DNA of 64,000 nucleotides, taken from Cytobacillus firmus DS1. GTDB taxonomy: Bacteria > Bacillota > Bacilli > Bacillales > Cytobacillaceae. The translations under genes and the position numbers were made by a program. Positions within the stretch are counted from its first letter, which is position 1, and every line of letters begins with the position of its first letter. A model generated the notes under the pieces. The model made no database searches, was not told where the DNA came from, and worked only from the letters and a program-made list of their open reading frames with translations. The stretch covers positions 62,001 to 126,000 of the forward strand of contig NZ_APVL01000005.1 in NCBI RefSeq assembly GCF_000565285.1, read 5' to 3'. Positions 8,233 to 16,361 of the stretch are shown in pieces.

Positions 8233-10023
8233 ATGATTATCAACAACAATATTTCTGCGTTGAATACTTATCGTCAGATGGGCGTTAACCAAGGCGCTGG
8301 AGCAAAAGCAATGGAAAAACTATCTTCAGGTCTTCGTATCAACCGTGCAGGAGATGACGCTGCAGGTCTAGCAATCTCTGAAAAAATGCGTGCGCAAGTT
8401 CGTGGTTTAGACCAGGCTTCTCGTAACTCTCAAGATGGTATTTCTATGATCCAGACTGCTGAAGGTGCACTTCAGGAGACTCATAACATTTTACAGCGTA
8501 TGCGTGAGCTTGCTACACAAGCTGCGAATGATACAAATGTTGAAGTGGATCGTAATGAGATTCAGAAAGAAATGAACCAATTATCTTCTGAAATTAACCG
8601 TATTGGTAACACTACTGAGTTCAATACTCAGAGTCTTCTAAAGGGTGATGGAAAGGCCAATTTAGAAAGTACTGGTGTTGCAAGTGTTGCAGGTACAATG
8701 GGAAGTGGTACTACAGGTTCTACAACTCATACTCAAGCAACACAAACTATAAATGCAGCAACAGCGCAAACTGGGACTACTCTCAATGGAACATCATTAA
8801 AAGTAACATTAAATGGTCAAGATTTGACAGTGAATTTTGTTGAAGATACTTCTCTAACTGGGACTGATAATATTGCGGTTGACACTGATAACGCAACGGC
8901 AAATAGCATTACAGTCAAAGTAAAAGGCCAAATTACTGGTTCAGGAACGGATTCCGACCATGCTCTTGGTGGTGCAATTAGAACTGCATTGACAAATATG
9001 ATTAATAAAAATGATGCCTTATCTGGAAATTATGTAATCAGTGGTGCTGATGATGCAGTTACAATTACTGCTCAAACTGAAGCACTAGGTGGTAAATTAG
9101 ATGGTGCTAAAGGGAATATTGCTGCAACGGCAGATGTTGCTGCAATTACAACTGGAGGAGCAGCATCTGTAGGAACATCAACTTATGTACAAGCAACGCA
9201 TGAAATGGATTTTAGTTCAATTACTAGTAAAGCTGATGCCGAAGGATTAGTTGGAAAAGGTTTTTCTGTAGATGGAGTTCAATATGAATTCTATAATGCG
9301 AATGATGGAGCTTATACAGGTGAAGCAAAAGGAATTAACATTAGTGCTGCCATTGAAGCGACAGCTGACTGGGATAATGCTGTAGCTAGTGCAGTTGCAG
9401 GTCAAGTTAAGGGAGATGGATTTACTGCTGCAGTAGATTCGGTCAATGCACACGAAGTGGTCTTTACTGCTACTGCCCAAGGAGCGGAAGGTAATGGATC
9501 TGTAACATTCGCAGATGGTGGTGTGAAAAAAGACTTCACAGCGAAGTTTCAAATTGGTGCAAACCAGGGACAGAGTATGCAGATTAATATTGCTGATATG
9601 CGCTCAAATGCCTTGGGGATTACAGGAAAAAAGGCAGACGAAGAGATCGGTGTTGAGAATGCAAAGTACACAGCTACTACAAATGTAACCAACGGAACAG
9701 ACGATAATAATGTTGAGTATGCATTAGATGTATCTTCTCATGAATCAGCAGCTGCAGCAGTTAAGGTTATCAACAATGCAATTGAAACTGTATCTGCGCA
9801 ACGTTCAAACCTGGGTGCATTCCAAAACCGTTTAGAGCACACTATCTCTAACTTGAACAATGCATCTGAAAACTTAACAGCGGCTGAATCTCGTATCCGT
9901 GACGTAGATATGGCTAAAGAGGTAATGGAAATGACTCGTGCAAACATCCTTGGACAAGCTTCTCAAGCAATGCTAGCACAAGCAAACCAAAAACCTCAGG
10001 CAGTACTACAATTATTAGGATAA
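8233..10023 (+). CDS. hag: main flagellin Hag, large
   Basis: This is the principal filament subunit. The N-terminal core ([51 protein letters not shown]) and C-terminal core ([36 protein letters not shown], ending QAVLQLLG) are canonical. At 596 residues it is nearly twice B. subtilis Hag (304). Residues ~150-440 are a Thr/Ala/Gly/Asp-rich domain exposed on the filament surface, with two SGADD..TITA-like beta modules. It has a sigma-D promoter, a CsrA-regulated leader and its own terminator, the mark of the highly expressed flagellin. Gene context and leader, not sequence alone, support calling it hag. Confidence 0.95.
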   Translation: MIINNNISALNTYRQMGVNQGAGAKAMEKLSSGLRINRAGDDAAGLAISEKMRAQVRGLDQASRNSQDGISMIQTAEGALQETHNILQRMRELATQAANDTNVEVDRNEIQKEMNQLSSEINRIGNTTEFNTQSLLKGDGKANLESTGVASVAGTMGSGTTGSTTHTQATQTINAATAQTGTTLNGTSLKVTLNGQDLTVNFVEDTSLTGTDNIAVDTDNATANSITVKVKGQITGSGTDSDHALGGAIRTALTNMINKNDALSGNYVISGADDAVTITAQTEALGGKLDGAKGNIAATADVAAITTGGAASVGTSTYVQATHEMDFSSITSKADAEGLVGKGFSVDGVQYEFYNANDGAYTGEAKGINISAAIEATADWDNAVASAVAGQVKGDGFTAAVDSVNAHEVVFTATAQGAEGNGSVTFADGGVKKDFTAKFQIGANQGQSMQINIADMRSNALGITGKKADEEIGVENAKYTATTNVTNGTDDNNVEYALDVSSHESAAAAVKVINNAIETVSAQRSNLGAFQNRLEHTISNLNNASENLTAAESRIRDVDMAKEVMEMTRANILGQASQAMLAQANQKPQAVLQLLG

Positions 10024-10044
10024 TCTCAATTAACAATTACAAAG

Positions 10045-10075
10045 GAGGCTCTAGCAATGCTGGGGTCTCTTTTTC
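10045..10075 (+). terminator. intrinsic terminator after hag
   Basis: An 11-bp stem with G-U pairs (10045-10055 with 10059-10069) and a 3-nt loop is followed by a T tract at 10070-10074. Confidence 0.85.
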
Positions 10076-10090
10076 TATAAGGAGATAGAT

Positions 10091-10363
10091 ATGAAAAACA
10101 CTAGAGTTGATTTAAGGAATTTACTAGTCACAGAGCCCAATGTAATTCAAGTTGATGGAAAATTTGTTAATTTAGAAGGAGTATTATTTCAGCCGAATGT
10201 TGTAGATAAAATAATAATAGAAAATTACGCAGGGTTAAGACAAATAGCAATTTATTCTAGTAATAACAAGGTTGCAGTTTTTCCGGCATTACACAAGTCT
10301 GAATGCGTAATTAAAGAAGTCATCGATGAAGGCGAAGATGTAATAATTATTGAGGTTAGATAA
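10091..10363 (+). CDS. hypothetical protein downstream of hag
   Basis: I do not recognise this 90-residue protein. It has a good ribosome site (AAGGAG, 6 nt spacer) and ordinary codon use, so it is likely real. It reads as mostly beta strands (NVIQVDGKFVNLEGVLFQ, QIAIYSSNNKVAVFPAL, EDVIIIEVR) with no signal peptide or membrane segment. It sits after the hag terminator and 38 bp before the short paralogue at 10402, so it could depend on readthrough from hag or a promoter not seen. Its place among flagellar genes hints at a motility link, which is inference. Confidence 0.6.
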   Translation: MKNTRVDLRNLLVTEPNVIQVDGKFVNLEGVLFQPNVVDKIIIENYAGLRQIAIYSSNNKVAVFPALHKSECVIKEVIDEGEDVIIIEVR

Positions 10364-10401
10364 TTAAGAGAAATAAAGTTTATATTTAGAAGAGGTGCCG
10401 A

Positions 10402-10596
10402 ATGGAAAAATACATCGAAGTCATGAAACAATGTTTAGAGATTTCAGAAACCATCCTCGAAGGCTTACACCACATCCAAAAACTACTTAGTGAAGGGAAG
10501 TTTGAACAAACGATCTACCTTTATGAAGATGTTCTATTAGCATACTCAACGATTGAAAACTCTGTTGAACCTTTGAAAGAAAAAGCTAACCAGTGA
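10402..10596 (+). CDS. short helical protein, N-terminal half of the 14937 gene product
   Basis: The 64-residue product matches the first ~60 residues of the 122-residue protein encoded at 14937: both start MEKYIEVMK and share ILEGL-H-HIQKL and YEDVLLAYSTI-type stretches. The alignment stops abruptly and the C-terminal half is missing, with no recognisable remnant before the next gene. GAGGTG precedes ATG 10402. It may be a truncated duplicate or a genuine small protein; the reading frame is intact and has a good ribosome site. Its function is unknown. Confidence 0.6.
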   Translation: MEKYIEVMKQCLEISETILEGLHHIQKLLSEGKFEQTIYLYEDVLLAYSTIENSVEPLKEKANQ

Positions 10597-10645
10597 GACA
10601 CTCAATTCAGCAACGACTAACCTAAAATACATCATGGAAAATAAT

Positions 10646-10681
10646 GGTGCCTGACCCCACAATCTGTAAAGCACTAAAGTA
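10646..10681 (+). repeat. 36-bp direct repeat, left copy
   Basis: Begins GGTGCCTGACCCC and ends AAAGCACTAAAGTA; it matches 14368-14403 at 34 of 36 positions in the same orientation. The two copies bracket the flagellinolysin/propeller flagellin pair. Confidence 0.85.
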
Positions 10682-10747
10682 CCAGAGTTATTAACATATT
10701 TTTATATTCTGACCATATGTATATTTATATTTTTCAAGGAGACCACC

Positions 10748-12499
10748 ATGCGCATTAATCATAACCTGGATTCCATGTTCGCATGGAGATTAAATAATCA
10801 AAGTAATAGTCTGGCTTCCAAGTCGATGGGGAAGCTTTCTTCTGGTTTGCGTATTAATTCGGCGGCTGATGATGCGGCGGGGTTGGCGATTTCTGAGAAG
10901 ATGCGCGCGCAGATTCGCGGGTTGAGTCAAGCTTCGCGGAATATTCAGGATAGCATTTCGCTTGTTCAGACAGCTGAAGGCGGGTTAACCGAGACCCATT
11001 CTCTTTTGCAGAGAGGAAGGGAGCTGGCTGTACAGGCTGCCAATGGTACATATACTGAAGAAGATAAGCTGAAGATTCAAGAAGAGATTAAGCAGATTCA
11101 AAGTGAAGTGGACCGGATCGCGGATTCAACGGAGTTTAATGGAATTAAGCTATTAAACCGAAAAAATGCTGCTGAAAATGATTCGTTATCAGACGAAGAA
11201 AATGTAATCAAGACGCTTTTGCGATCTGCTCTTGAACAGAGTGAGAGTTTAATAGAGGAACATTACGGTTTAAAAGCCAATGGTGAAGATTTTGAGATTA
11301 AACTGGAATACGATAGTGAGGGCGGGACGCTTGCCTATGTTAGTTCTCTTGTGCCGTCAGCCACAGGCGGAACAGGAACAAATATTAGCATGACAATCGA
11401 TATGGCAGACTTTCTGCCTGCCTCCTGGCCGAATGGCGGCGGTTCTTTCATCTATAATGACCGTATTGTCGCACATGAAATGGTACATGCGGTTATGGCT
11501 GCCACGCTAAACTGGGGTCATACTTCAGCAGATAATCCTGCCATTCCAAAATGGTTTAAGGAAGGAACAGCAGAGTTCCTGGCTGGTGGTGATGAAAGGT
11601 TAAAATCCTCTTTAACAACTGAAAGCGCCAGCGATATCACCAGTCTTATGGGAGCATCCGGAACAGGCTGGTATAGCGACTCTGAAACAGATGGCGGTGT
11701 CATCAGCAATCATTATTCAATGGGTTACACAGCAGTGAAATATCTTCATGATGTCATTAAAAATGCTGGAGGTACAGGGATTAAAGATGTCCTCGATTAT
11801 TTAAAGGCTGACCCCGCAACAAGGACATTGGATGATGCATTAAAAAATATATCGAATGGAAGTTATGCAGCTGGATTAGCCGGGTTTGCTGCTGACTTTA
11901 ATTCAGCTAATGGTCAAAACTTTATAAGCTCATTGGATCTAAATAATGAAGATGTTGGTGCCATTGGTGGATTTGATGCAGATGGTGGAATGGTGAAAAA
12001 TAAGGAGAATGTCATACCTGATATTGATAACCTAACAAGTGACCCATTAAAAGGTTTTAATGAAATTTGGCCCGCCAATATCGAGCTTGAAAGAATAATA
12101 GGAAGTTCAGCTGAAGGTCTGAAAGTACAGCTGGGTTCGAATCAGGGACAATCCATGAGCATTGATCTGATAAATGTGGACAGCGAGGCTTTAAAGATAA
12201 AAGAGATAGATGTGGCAAAAGATGCAGAACAGGGAATCGAGCTATTTAATAAAGCCATTGAAACGGTTTCCGGTCAGCGGACAAAACTCGGTGCCCTTCA
12301 GAATCGTCTGGAACATGCTCTTAGAATGAATGAGAACTACATGGAAAACCTCACTCAGAGTGAATCACGGATAAGAGATGTGGATATGGCGAAGGAAATT
12401 ATTCAATTCACAAAGCAAAATATTCTCGCCCAAGCCTCACAAGCCATGCTGGCTCAAGCTAATCAGAGGCCTCAGGCTGTATTGCAATTATTAGGATAA
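10748..12499 (+). CDS. flagellin with zinc metallopeptidase domain (flagellinolysin)
   Basis: A 583-residue flagellin whose surface domain is a protease. Residues 1-140 and ~455-583 are ordinary flagellin cores ([50 protein letters not shown] end). Residues ~145-450 carry HEMVH at 243-247 (bases 11474-11488) followed by [13 protein letters not shown], whose Glu272 is the likely third zinc ligand, a gluzincin HExxH...E arrangement. Flagellinolysins (Eckhard and co-workers, Nature Communications 2017) are proteolytic flagellins of this plan that assemble into active filaments; membership here is inferred from architecture and motif. AAGGAG lies upstream of ATG 10748. A possible degenerate sigma-D site (TAAC-N16-ACCATAT) precedes it. 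It converges on the propeller flagellin gene. Confidence 0.93.
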   Translation: MRINHNLDSMFAWRLNNQSNSLASKSMGKLSSGLRINSAADDAAGLAISEKMRAQIRGLSQASRNIQDSISLVQTAEGGLTETHSLLQRGRELAVQAANGTYTEEDKLKIQEEIKQIQSEVDRIADSTEFNGIKLLNRKNAAENDSLSDEENVIKTLLRSALEQSESLIEEHYGLKANGEDFEIKLEYDSEGGTLAYVSSLVPSATGGTGTNISMTIDMADFLPASWPNGGGSFIYNDRIVAHEMVHAVMAATLNWGHTSADNPAIPKWFKEGTAEFLAGGDERLKSSLTTESASDITSLMGASGTGWYSDSETDGGVISNHYSMGYTAVKYLHDVIKNAGGTGIKDVLDYLKADPATRTLDDALKNISNGSYAAGLAGFAADFNSANGQNFISSLDLNNEDVGAIGGFDADGGMVKNKENVIPDIDNLTSDPLKGFNEIWPANIELERIIGSSAEGLKVQLGSNQGQSMSIDLINVDSEALKIKEIDVAKDAEQGIELFNKAIETVSGQRTKLGALQNRLEHALRMNENYMENLTQSESRIRDVDMAKEIIQFTKQNILAQASQAMLAQANQRPQAVLQLLG

Positions 12500-12503
12500 T
12501 CAA

Positions 12504-12540
12504 AAGGTAGGCCCATGTAATACAAGCAGGGGCCTACCTT
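12504..12540. terminator. bidirectional terminator between convergent flagellin genes
   Basis: AAGGTAGGCCC (12504-12514) pairs perfectly with GGGCCTACCTT (12530-12540). The T run is short on both strands (four T after the minus-strand stem), so efficiency is uncertain. Confidence 0.75.
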
Positions 12541-12547
12541 AGTAAAC

Positions 12548-14278
12548 CTAGCCTAATAATTGCAGAATATTTTCAGGCTGTTTATTAGCTTGGGCTAACA
12601 TTGCCTGAGATGATTGCAGCAGGATGTCAAGCTTGGTTGATTCCATCACTTGTCTGGCTATGTCTTTATCTCTGATTCGGGATTCTGAAGCGATTAAATT
12701 TTCTTCATAGTTGGATGAGTGGTTTAAAGCATGTTCTAGCCTATTTTGGTAGGCACCAAATTTTGACCGTTCAGCTGAGACTGTTTCTAATGCCTTATCA
12801 AGTAAGGTAATAGCATTCTCAGCACTATTCCGGCTGCTGAGATCTACATGATCAATTCCTAAGGAGGATGTTCTGACATCACTTAGCTCTATATTTAAGG
12901 ATTGCTGAGCATTGCTGCCTATTTGGAAATTTAAAGATTGATAGTTTTCCTGTGTACTGGTTTGAGTTAATGATTTTGATCGAAGCACCTCACCGTCATA
13001 GGTTACAGCAAGAACCTCATCATTGATGGAGTTATATGTGATATCTAAAATTCTCTTCCCTTCAATTTCTTCAACTGTTTCCCAATTTTGGCCATCGGAT
13101 GAAGTAAAGATGCTCTTCCCCCCAACAGTGTTATAACCAACAGAAATTACTTTTTCTCCTGCAGATACGATGCTTTGAAGAACATCAGCATCTAACGATT
13201 GTTGAGCCCAGTTTGTTCCATCAGCAGAAGTGACCACTGTACCGCTCTCTCCGACTGCAATAAATTGATTGTTGTGCCAGGTGATACTTCTAAGGCCATC
13301 TGTTGTGCCTGAGGTTTGACTTGTCCATGTGGTGCCATCATTTGAAGTATAGATGGCTCCTGAGTTCCCCACTGTTACATATGTATTTCCATTAAAGTCG
13401 ACCCCATAGTTCTGACTTGAGCCAGTGGTGCTGTACAACCAATTAACGCCATCATTAGAAGACATCATGTACCCTCGACCGGTAGATATTATATATTGAT
13501 TCCCATCCCACATTCCATCAAGAAGCTGTAATTGAGGTTGGTTCCAAACACCATCAGTTGTGAATGTTTGACTGTTCCAGCTGATGCCATCATTAGATGT
13601 ATATAAAGATCCAGTATCTCCAAATGCAACTAATTGGTTCCCATTGGTAATGACATCATAAAGGTTTTCATTACCGCCAATATTTGATATGCTCCAGTTT
13701 TCACCGTCACTAGAGGATAATATGTTGCCATTTTCTCCAACTGCAATGTACTGTCCTTTGAAAGATTGTATGCCGTTTATGATTTCAGTACTCCCTGATT
13801 GAAAAATCTCCCACTGAACTCCAGCTTCTTTAATGACTTCTGTATGCAGGATGATGCTTTTCCCCTTTAGTAATGAAATCCCGTTAAAGTGTGTTTGATT
13901 CGCAATCTCGTTAATATTACTTTTAATCTGTTCTGCCTCTTTTTGTAATTCATTACGATCAGTGTCTGTCAGTGTATCATTTGCAGCTTGAACTGCCAGC
14001 TCCCTTAATCGCTGCAACGGTGGATTTTCAATAGATGCAAGTCCCCCTTCGGCTGTTTGGATGAGAGAAATACTATCTTGTATATTTCTCTGTGCCTGCT
14101 GAAGCCCTCTTATCTGAGCTCGCATTTTCTCCGATATAGCTAAGCCGGCAGAATCATCAGCAGCTTTATTAATTCGAAGGCCACTGGATAATTTTTCAGA
14201 GACGGAAGATTTCATCCGTTGCTTCTCATTTAATATTCTTAATGAATGGAGCGCAGTTATATTGTTGTTTATAATCAT
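12548..14278 (-). CDS. flagellin with seven-bladed beta-propeller surface domain
   Basis: A 576-residue flagellin. Residues 1-140 ([51 protein letters not shown]) and 445-576 ([31 protein letters not shown], ending ENILQLLG) are normal core helices with export and polymerisation signals. Residues ~150-440 are seven repeats of about 40 residues. Six end in an Asp-box-like motif: SSDGENW 189, SNDGISW 228, SNDGVNW 274, SNDGTTW 312, SADGTNW 351, SSDGQNW 393; the seventh is degenerate (TYDGEVLRS). Each repeat also carries a strand like QFIAVGESG, followed by GTVVTSADG. Spacing of 38-46 residues suits propeller blades as in sialidase/BNR or YCF48-like folds. A clear sigma-D promoter precedes it; the ribosome site is weak and lacks a GGA over the start. 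Confidence 0.9.
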   Translation of the reverse strand: MIINNNITALHSLRILNEKQRMKSSVSEKLSSGLRINKAADDSAGLAISEKMRAQIRGLQQAQRNIQDSISLIQTAEGGLASIENPPLQRLRELAVQAANDTLTDTDRNELQKEAEQIKSNINEIANQTHFNGISLLKGKSIILHTEVIKEAGVQWEIFQSGSTEIINGIQSFKGQYIAVGENGNILSSSDGENWSISNIGGNENLYDVITNGNQLVAFGDTGSLYTSNDGISWNSQTFTTDGVWNQPQLQLLDGMWDGNQYIISTGRGYMMSSNDGVNWLYSTTGSSQNYGVDFNGNTYVTVGNSGAIYTSNDGTTWTSQTSGTTDGLRSITWHNNQFIAVGESGTVVTSADGTNWAQQSLDADVLQSIVSAGEKVISVGYNTVGGKSIFTSSDGQNWETVEEIEGKRILDITYNSINDEVLAVTYDGEVLRSKSLTQTSTQENYQSLNFQIGSNAQQSLNIELSDVRTSSLGIDHVDLSSRNSAENAITLLDKALETVSAERSKFGAYQNRLEHALNHSSNYEENLIASESRIRDKDIARQVMESTKLDILLQSSQAMLAQANKQPENILQLLG

Positions 14279-14319
14279 AAAAACACACTTTCAATTTTAT
14301 TAATTATTCCTTAGTGTAT

Positions 14320-14347
14320 TTATCGGCAAAATTGATTGGAATATTTA
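14320..14347 (-). promoter_or_regulatory. sigma-D promoter of the propeller flagellin gene
   Basis: Reading the minus strand, TAAA (14347-14344), a 16-bp spacer and GCCGATAA (14327-14320) match the sigma-D consensus except for the last base. It lies about 42 bp before the ATG. Confidence 0.8.
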
Positions 14348-14367
14348 CAAATATGAGGTAAAATGCT

Positions 14368-14403
14368 GGTGCCTGCCCCCCCAATCTGTAAAGCACTAAA
14401 GTA
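14368..14403 (+). repeat. 36-bp direct repeat, right copy
   Basis: Matches 10646-10681 at 34 of 36 positions, same orientation. Confidence 0.85.
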
Positions 14404-14498
14404 TAAAGTTTTTCTGCACCTGTTCCCATTTACTGCTCCATACGATATGTTTAAAGAATAATTTTATCACTGGAGTCATAGCACAAGGAGGAATCAAC

Positions 14499-14738
14499 AT
14501 GGACAAGGATAAACAGGAAAGGCTAAGATTCCTCGAGGAGCAGTTATTATGGAGCATGAAGCGTGCGCGTGTTTTGGATGAGATTGAGGCGAAGCTTCAG
14601 GAGATGAAGCGGATAGCGGAGTATGCGCTGGAGGGGGAGATTTCCTATTCTGAAGGGGAAGCATTGAATGTTCGATTGATCGAATTAAAGGAAGATGTGA
14701 TTTCTTTAAAGCAAAAGCTGGATATGGATTTTCATTGA
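14499..14738 (+). CDS. hypothetical helical protein
   Basis: I do not recognise this 79-residue protein. It has a very good ribosome site (AAGGAGG before ATG 14499). Nearly the whole length predicts as two charged amphipathic helices (LRFLEEQLLWSMKRARVLDE and ALNVRLIELKEDVISLKQKL), which could form a coiled coil or a hairpin as in small flagellar chaperones. No signal or membrane segment is present. It stands between the propeller flagellin promoter and the 14937 gene and is likely part of the flagellar region; its function is unknown. Confidence 0.6.
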   Translation: MDKDKQERLRFLEEQLLWSMKRARVLDEIEAKLQEMKRIAEYALEGEISYSEGEALNVRLIELKEDVISLKQKLDMDFH

Positions 14739-14863
14739 GGGTTTGAGAATGTCAAAATTATAATGAATTGATCAAATATCACTGTTACTAGAGCATCCAC
14801 AATCATATATCCCCAAGAAATTCCTCATTTGAAAAGATAAGTAGGGCTCTTCTAAGTTATAAC

Positions 14864-14890
14864 TAAACTTCCTCACAAATCTACCGATAG
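14864..14890 (+). promoter_or_regulatory. sigma-D promoter for the 14937-15332 genes
   Basis: TAAA (14864-14867), a 15-bp spacer and ACCGATAG (14883-14890) fit the sigma-D consensus, 47 bp before ATG 14937. Confidence 0.75.
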
Positions 14891-14936
14891 TAAGGTTAAG
14901 AATTCTCGAAAATCTTAACAAAGGCAGGCCGGCATA

Positions 14937-15305
14937 ATGGAAAAATACATCGAAGTAATGAAAAAATCTCAGGAACTTGCTGAGACGGTTCTTGAGGGTT
15001 TACAGCATATCCAAAAGCTTATTGGAGAAGGAAAGCACGAGCAATCCATTCTACTATTTGAAGATGTGCTGCTTGCGTACTCAACAATTGGAAGAACGAT
15101 TGAGCCAGCCATTCGTGAACTGGGCAATGACATTGTTTCAGCTAAGCAAGCAGACGTCAGCAGGGCAGCAGAGCTGGTGGTCAGTGCCTTTGAGGAAAAG
15201 AATTACTCGAAAGTACAGGAAGTTCTTCAATTTACGCTCATTCCGCAATTCAGAAAGTTAACAGCAGAACTAGAGAAAGCGTTCCAGCCATACTTAGTTT
15301 CATAA
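14937..15305 (+). CDS. hypothetical helical protein of the flagellar cluster
   Basis: A 122-residue, all-helical acidic protein of unknown function. The first half (MEKYIEVMKKSQELAETVLE, HIQKLIGEGK, LFEDVLLAYSTI) is duplicated in the short protein at 10402. The second half (SRAAELVVSAFEEKNYSKVQ, LIPQFRKLTAELEKAF) is absent there. No membrane segment is seen. It has a sigma-D promoter and is followed 26 bp later by a YjfB-type motility protein, so it is very likely expressed with late flagellar genes. A chaperone or flagellar regulator is possible but not shown. Confidence 0.7.
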   Translation: MEKYIEVMKKSQELAETVLEGLQHIQKLIGEGKHEQSILLFEDVLLAYSTIGRTIEPAIRELGNDIVSAKQADVSRAAELVVSAFEEKNYSKVQEVLQFTLIPQFRKLTAELEKAFQPYLVS

Positions 15306-15331
15306 TCCATTAATGAAAAGGACGTGTTAGA

Positions 15332-15532
15332 ATGGACATTGCCCTTCTTTCCATGGCACTCAGCCAGGGCCAGGTTCAGCAGCAGGCTTCTCTTTCAGTC
15401 ATGAAGCAAGCGATGGATCAGGCACAGCAGGGAGCTGATGGATTAACCAAAATGATGGCCTCAGCAGACGTTGCGGCCCTTCAGCACACAGCCCAGCCGC
15501 ATTTAGGCGGGAATATCGATTTCAAAGGGTAA
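15332..15532 (+). CDS. YjfB-like putative motility protein
   Basis: The 66-residue product starts MDIALLSMALSQGQVQQQAS and ends LGGNIDFKG; this is the pattern of the YjfB_motility family, whose B. subtilis member belongs to the sigma-D regulon as I recall. It is small, Gln/Ala-rich and helical, and its molecular role is unknown. It lies 26 bp after the 14937 gene and probably shares its promoter. Confidence 0.8.
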   Translation: MDIALLSMALSQGQVQQQASLSVMKQAMDQAQQGADGLTKMMASADVAALQHTAQPHLGGNIDFKG

Positions 15533-15611
15533 CTTACAAGAGCAGCCGGTAATGGTTGCTTTTTTTAGGCGTTTTTTTATTAAGGTGTTTTTTTTATACA
15601 TACTTAGTCCA

Positions 15612-15749
15612 ATATGCTGAGTTGATTGAAGCGGAGGGCACTTGACTCCTGCGGGAGGAGAGGGAGCGGGAGACCCCACAGGCGAAGCCGAGGAGGCTCC
15701 CGTTCCTCCCCGCGGAAAGCAAGTGCCCGCGGAAATCAACGGGCTAAAT
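15612..15749 (+). repeat. dispersed Bacillus-type palindromic repeat, copy 1
   Basis: An imperfect palindrome of about 138 bp with ends GTTGATT and AATCAAC, inner arms GGGCACTTG and CAAGTGCCC, and core arms GGGAGCGGGAG and CTCCCGTTCC. It is nearly identical to 44279-44413. Open frames across it are by-products of its composition. Similar elements are common between genes in Bacillaceae. Confidence 0.88.
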
Positions 15750-15824
15750 TCCAAAGAAAAACATTTTTTAGTGACAAGCACTTTTTATAAAAGAATTTGT
15801 CGAAAACTTAAGAAGAGCAGGCTC

Positions 15825-15852
15825 TAAAAGAAACAGACTGTACTGACGATAT
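15825..15852 (+). promoter_or_regulatory. sigma-D promoter for flaG-fliD-fliS-fliT
   Basis: TAAA (15825-15828), a 16-bp spacer and GACGATAT (15845-15852) differ from the consensus by one base in the -10. It lies 30 bp before flaG, just after the repeat. Confidence 0.72.
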
Positions 15853-15882
15853 AAAAAAAAAGGGTTATTTATGGAGGGTATA

Positions 15883-16242
15883 ATGATGGAAATCACACAA
15901 AAAGTCCCTGCCCAGCCTTCAGTCAGTACACAGCTAACCAAGTCAGCAGAAAGTATGCCAGGGAATGAAAGAGTTCAAAAAAGAGAGCAGGACAAAGACC
16001 AAGCATCTGTTCTTCCAGCAAAAGACAAAGTAGAAACACAGGTCGACAGCATGAACAAGCTCCTTGAAGTAAACTTAACTTCATTAAAATTCAATCTTCA
16101 TGAAGAAACAGACAGATATTATGTCGAGGTTGTCGACCAGAAAACAAAGGAAGTTGTAAAGGAAATCCCTCCAAAGGAATTTTTGGACCTGATGGCAAGA
16201 ATTACGGAATTTACAGGTATTTTAATGGATAAAAAGGCTTAA
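15883..16242 (+). CDS. flaG: flagellar protein FlaG
   Basis: FlaG family protein, encoded beside fliD in many bacteria and thought to affect filament length. The 119-residue product has a variable N-terminus and the conserved C-terminal block LKFNLHEETDRYYVEVVDQK, then TKEVVKEIPPKEFLDLMARI. ATG 15883 is preferred (GGAGG 5 nt upstream); ATG 15886 is equally possible, and the in-frame ATG at 15871 overlaps the ribosome site. It leads a four-gene flagellar cap operon. Confidence 0.88.
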   Translation: MMEITQKVPAQPSVSTQLTKSAESMPGNERVQKREQDKDQASVLPAKDKVETQVDSMNKLLEVNLTSLKFNLHEETDRYYVEVVDQKTKEVVKEIPPKEFLDLMARITEFTGILMDKKA

Positions 16243-16361
16243 GAGAGAAGGGTGAACTCTTCTTTTTCTTTTGCGAAAACCTTGAAACCTGAAGTTTCCT
16301 GCCGATAAAAAGGATATATGATAAAAAAGATAATCTCCATGAATGAAAGGGAGGATCTAAA

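Noticed and set aside
15503..15827. Open frames on both strands across the palindromic repeat
   Set aside because: They translate GC-rich palindrome sequence, lack ribosome sites and recur with the second repeat copy.
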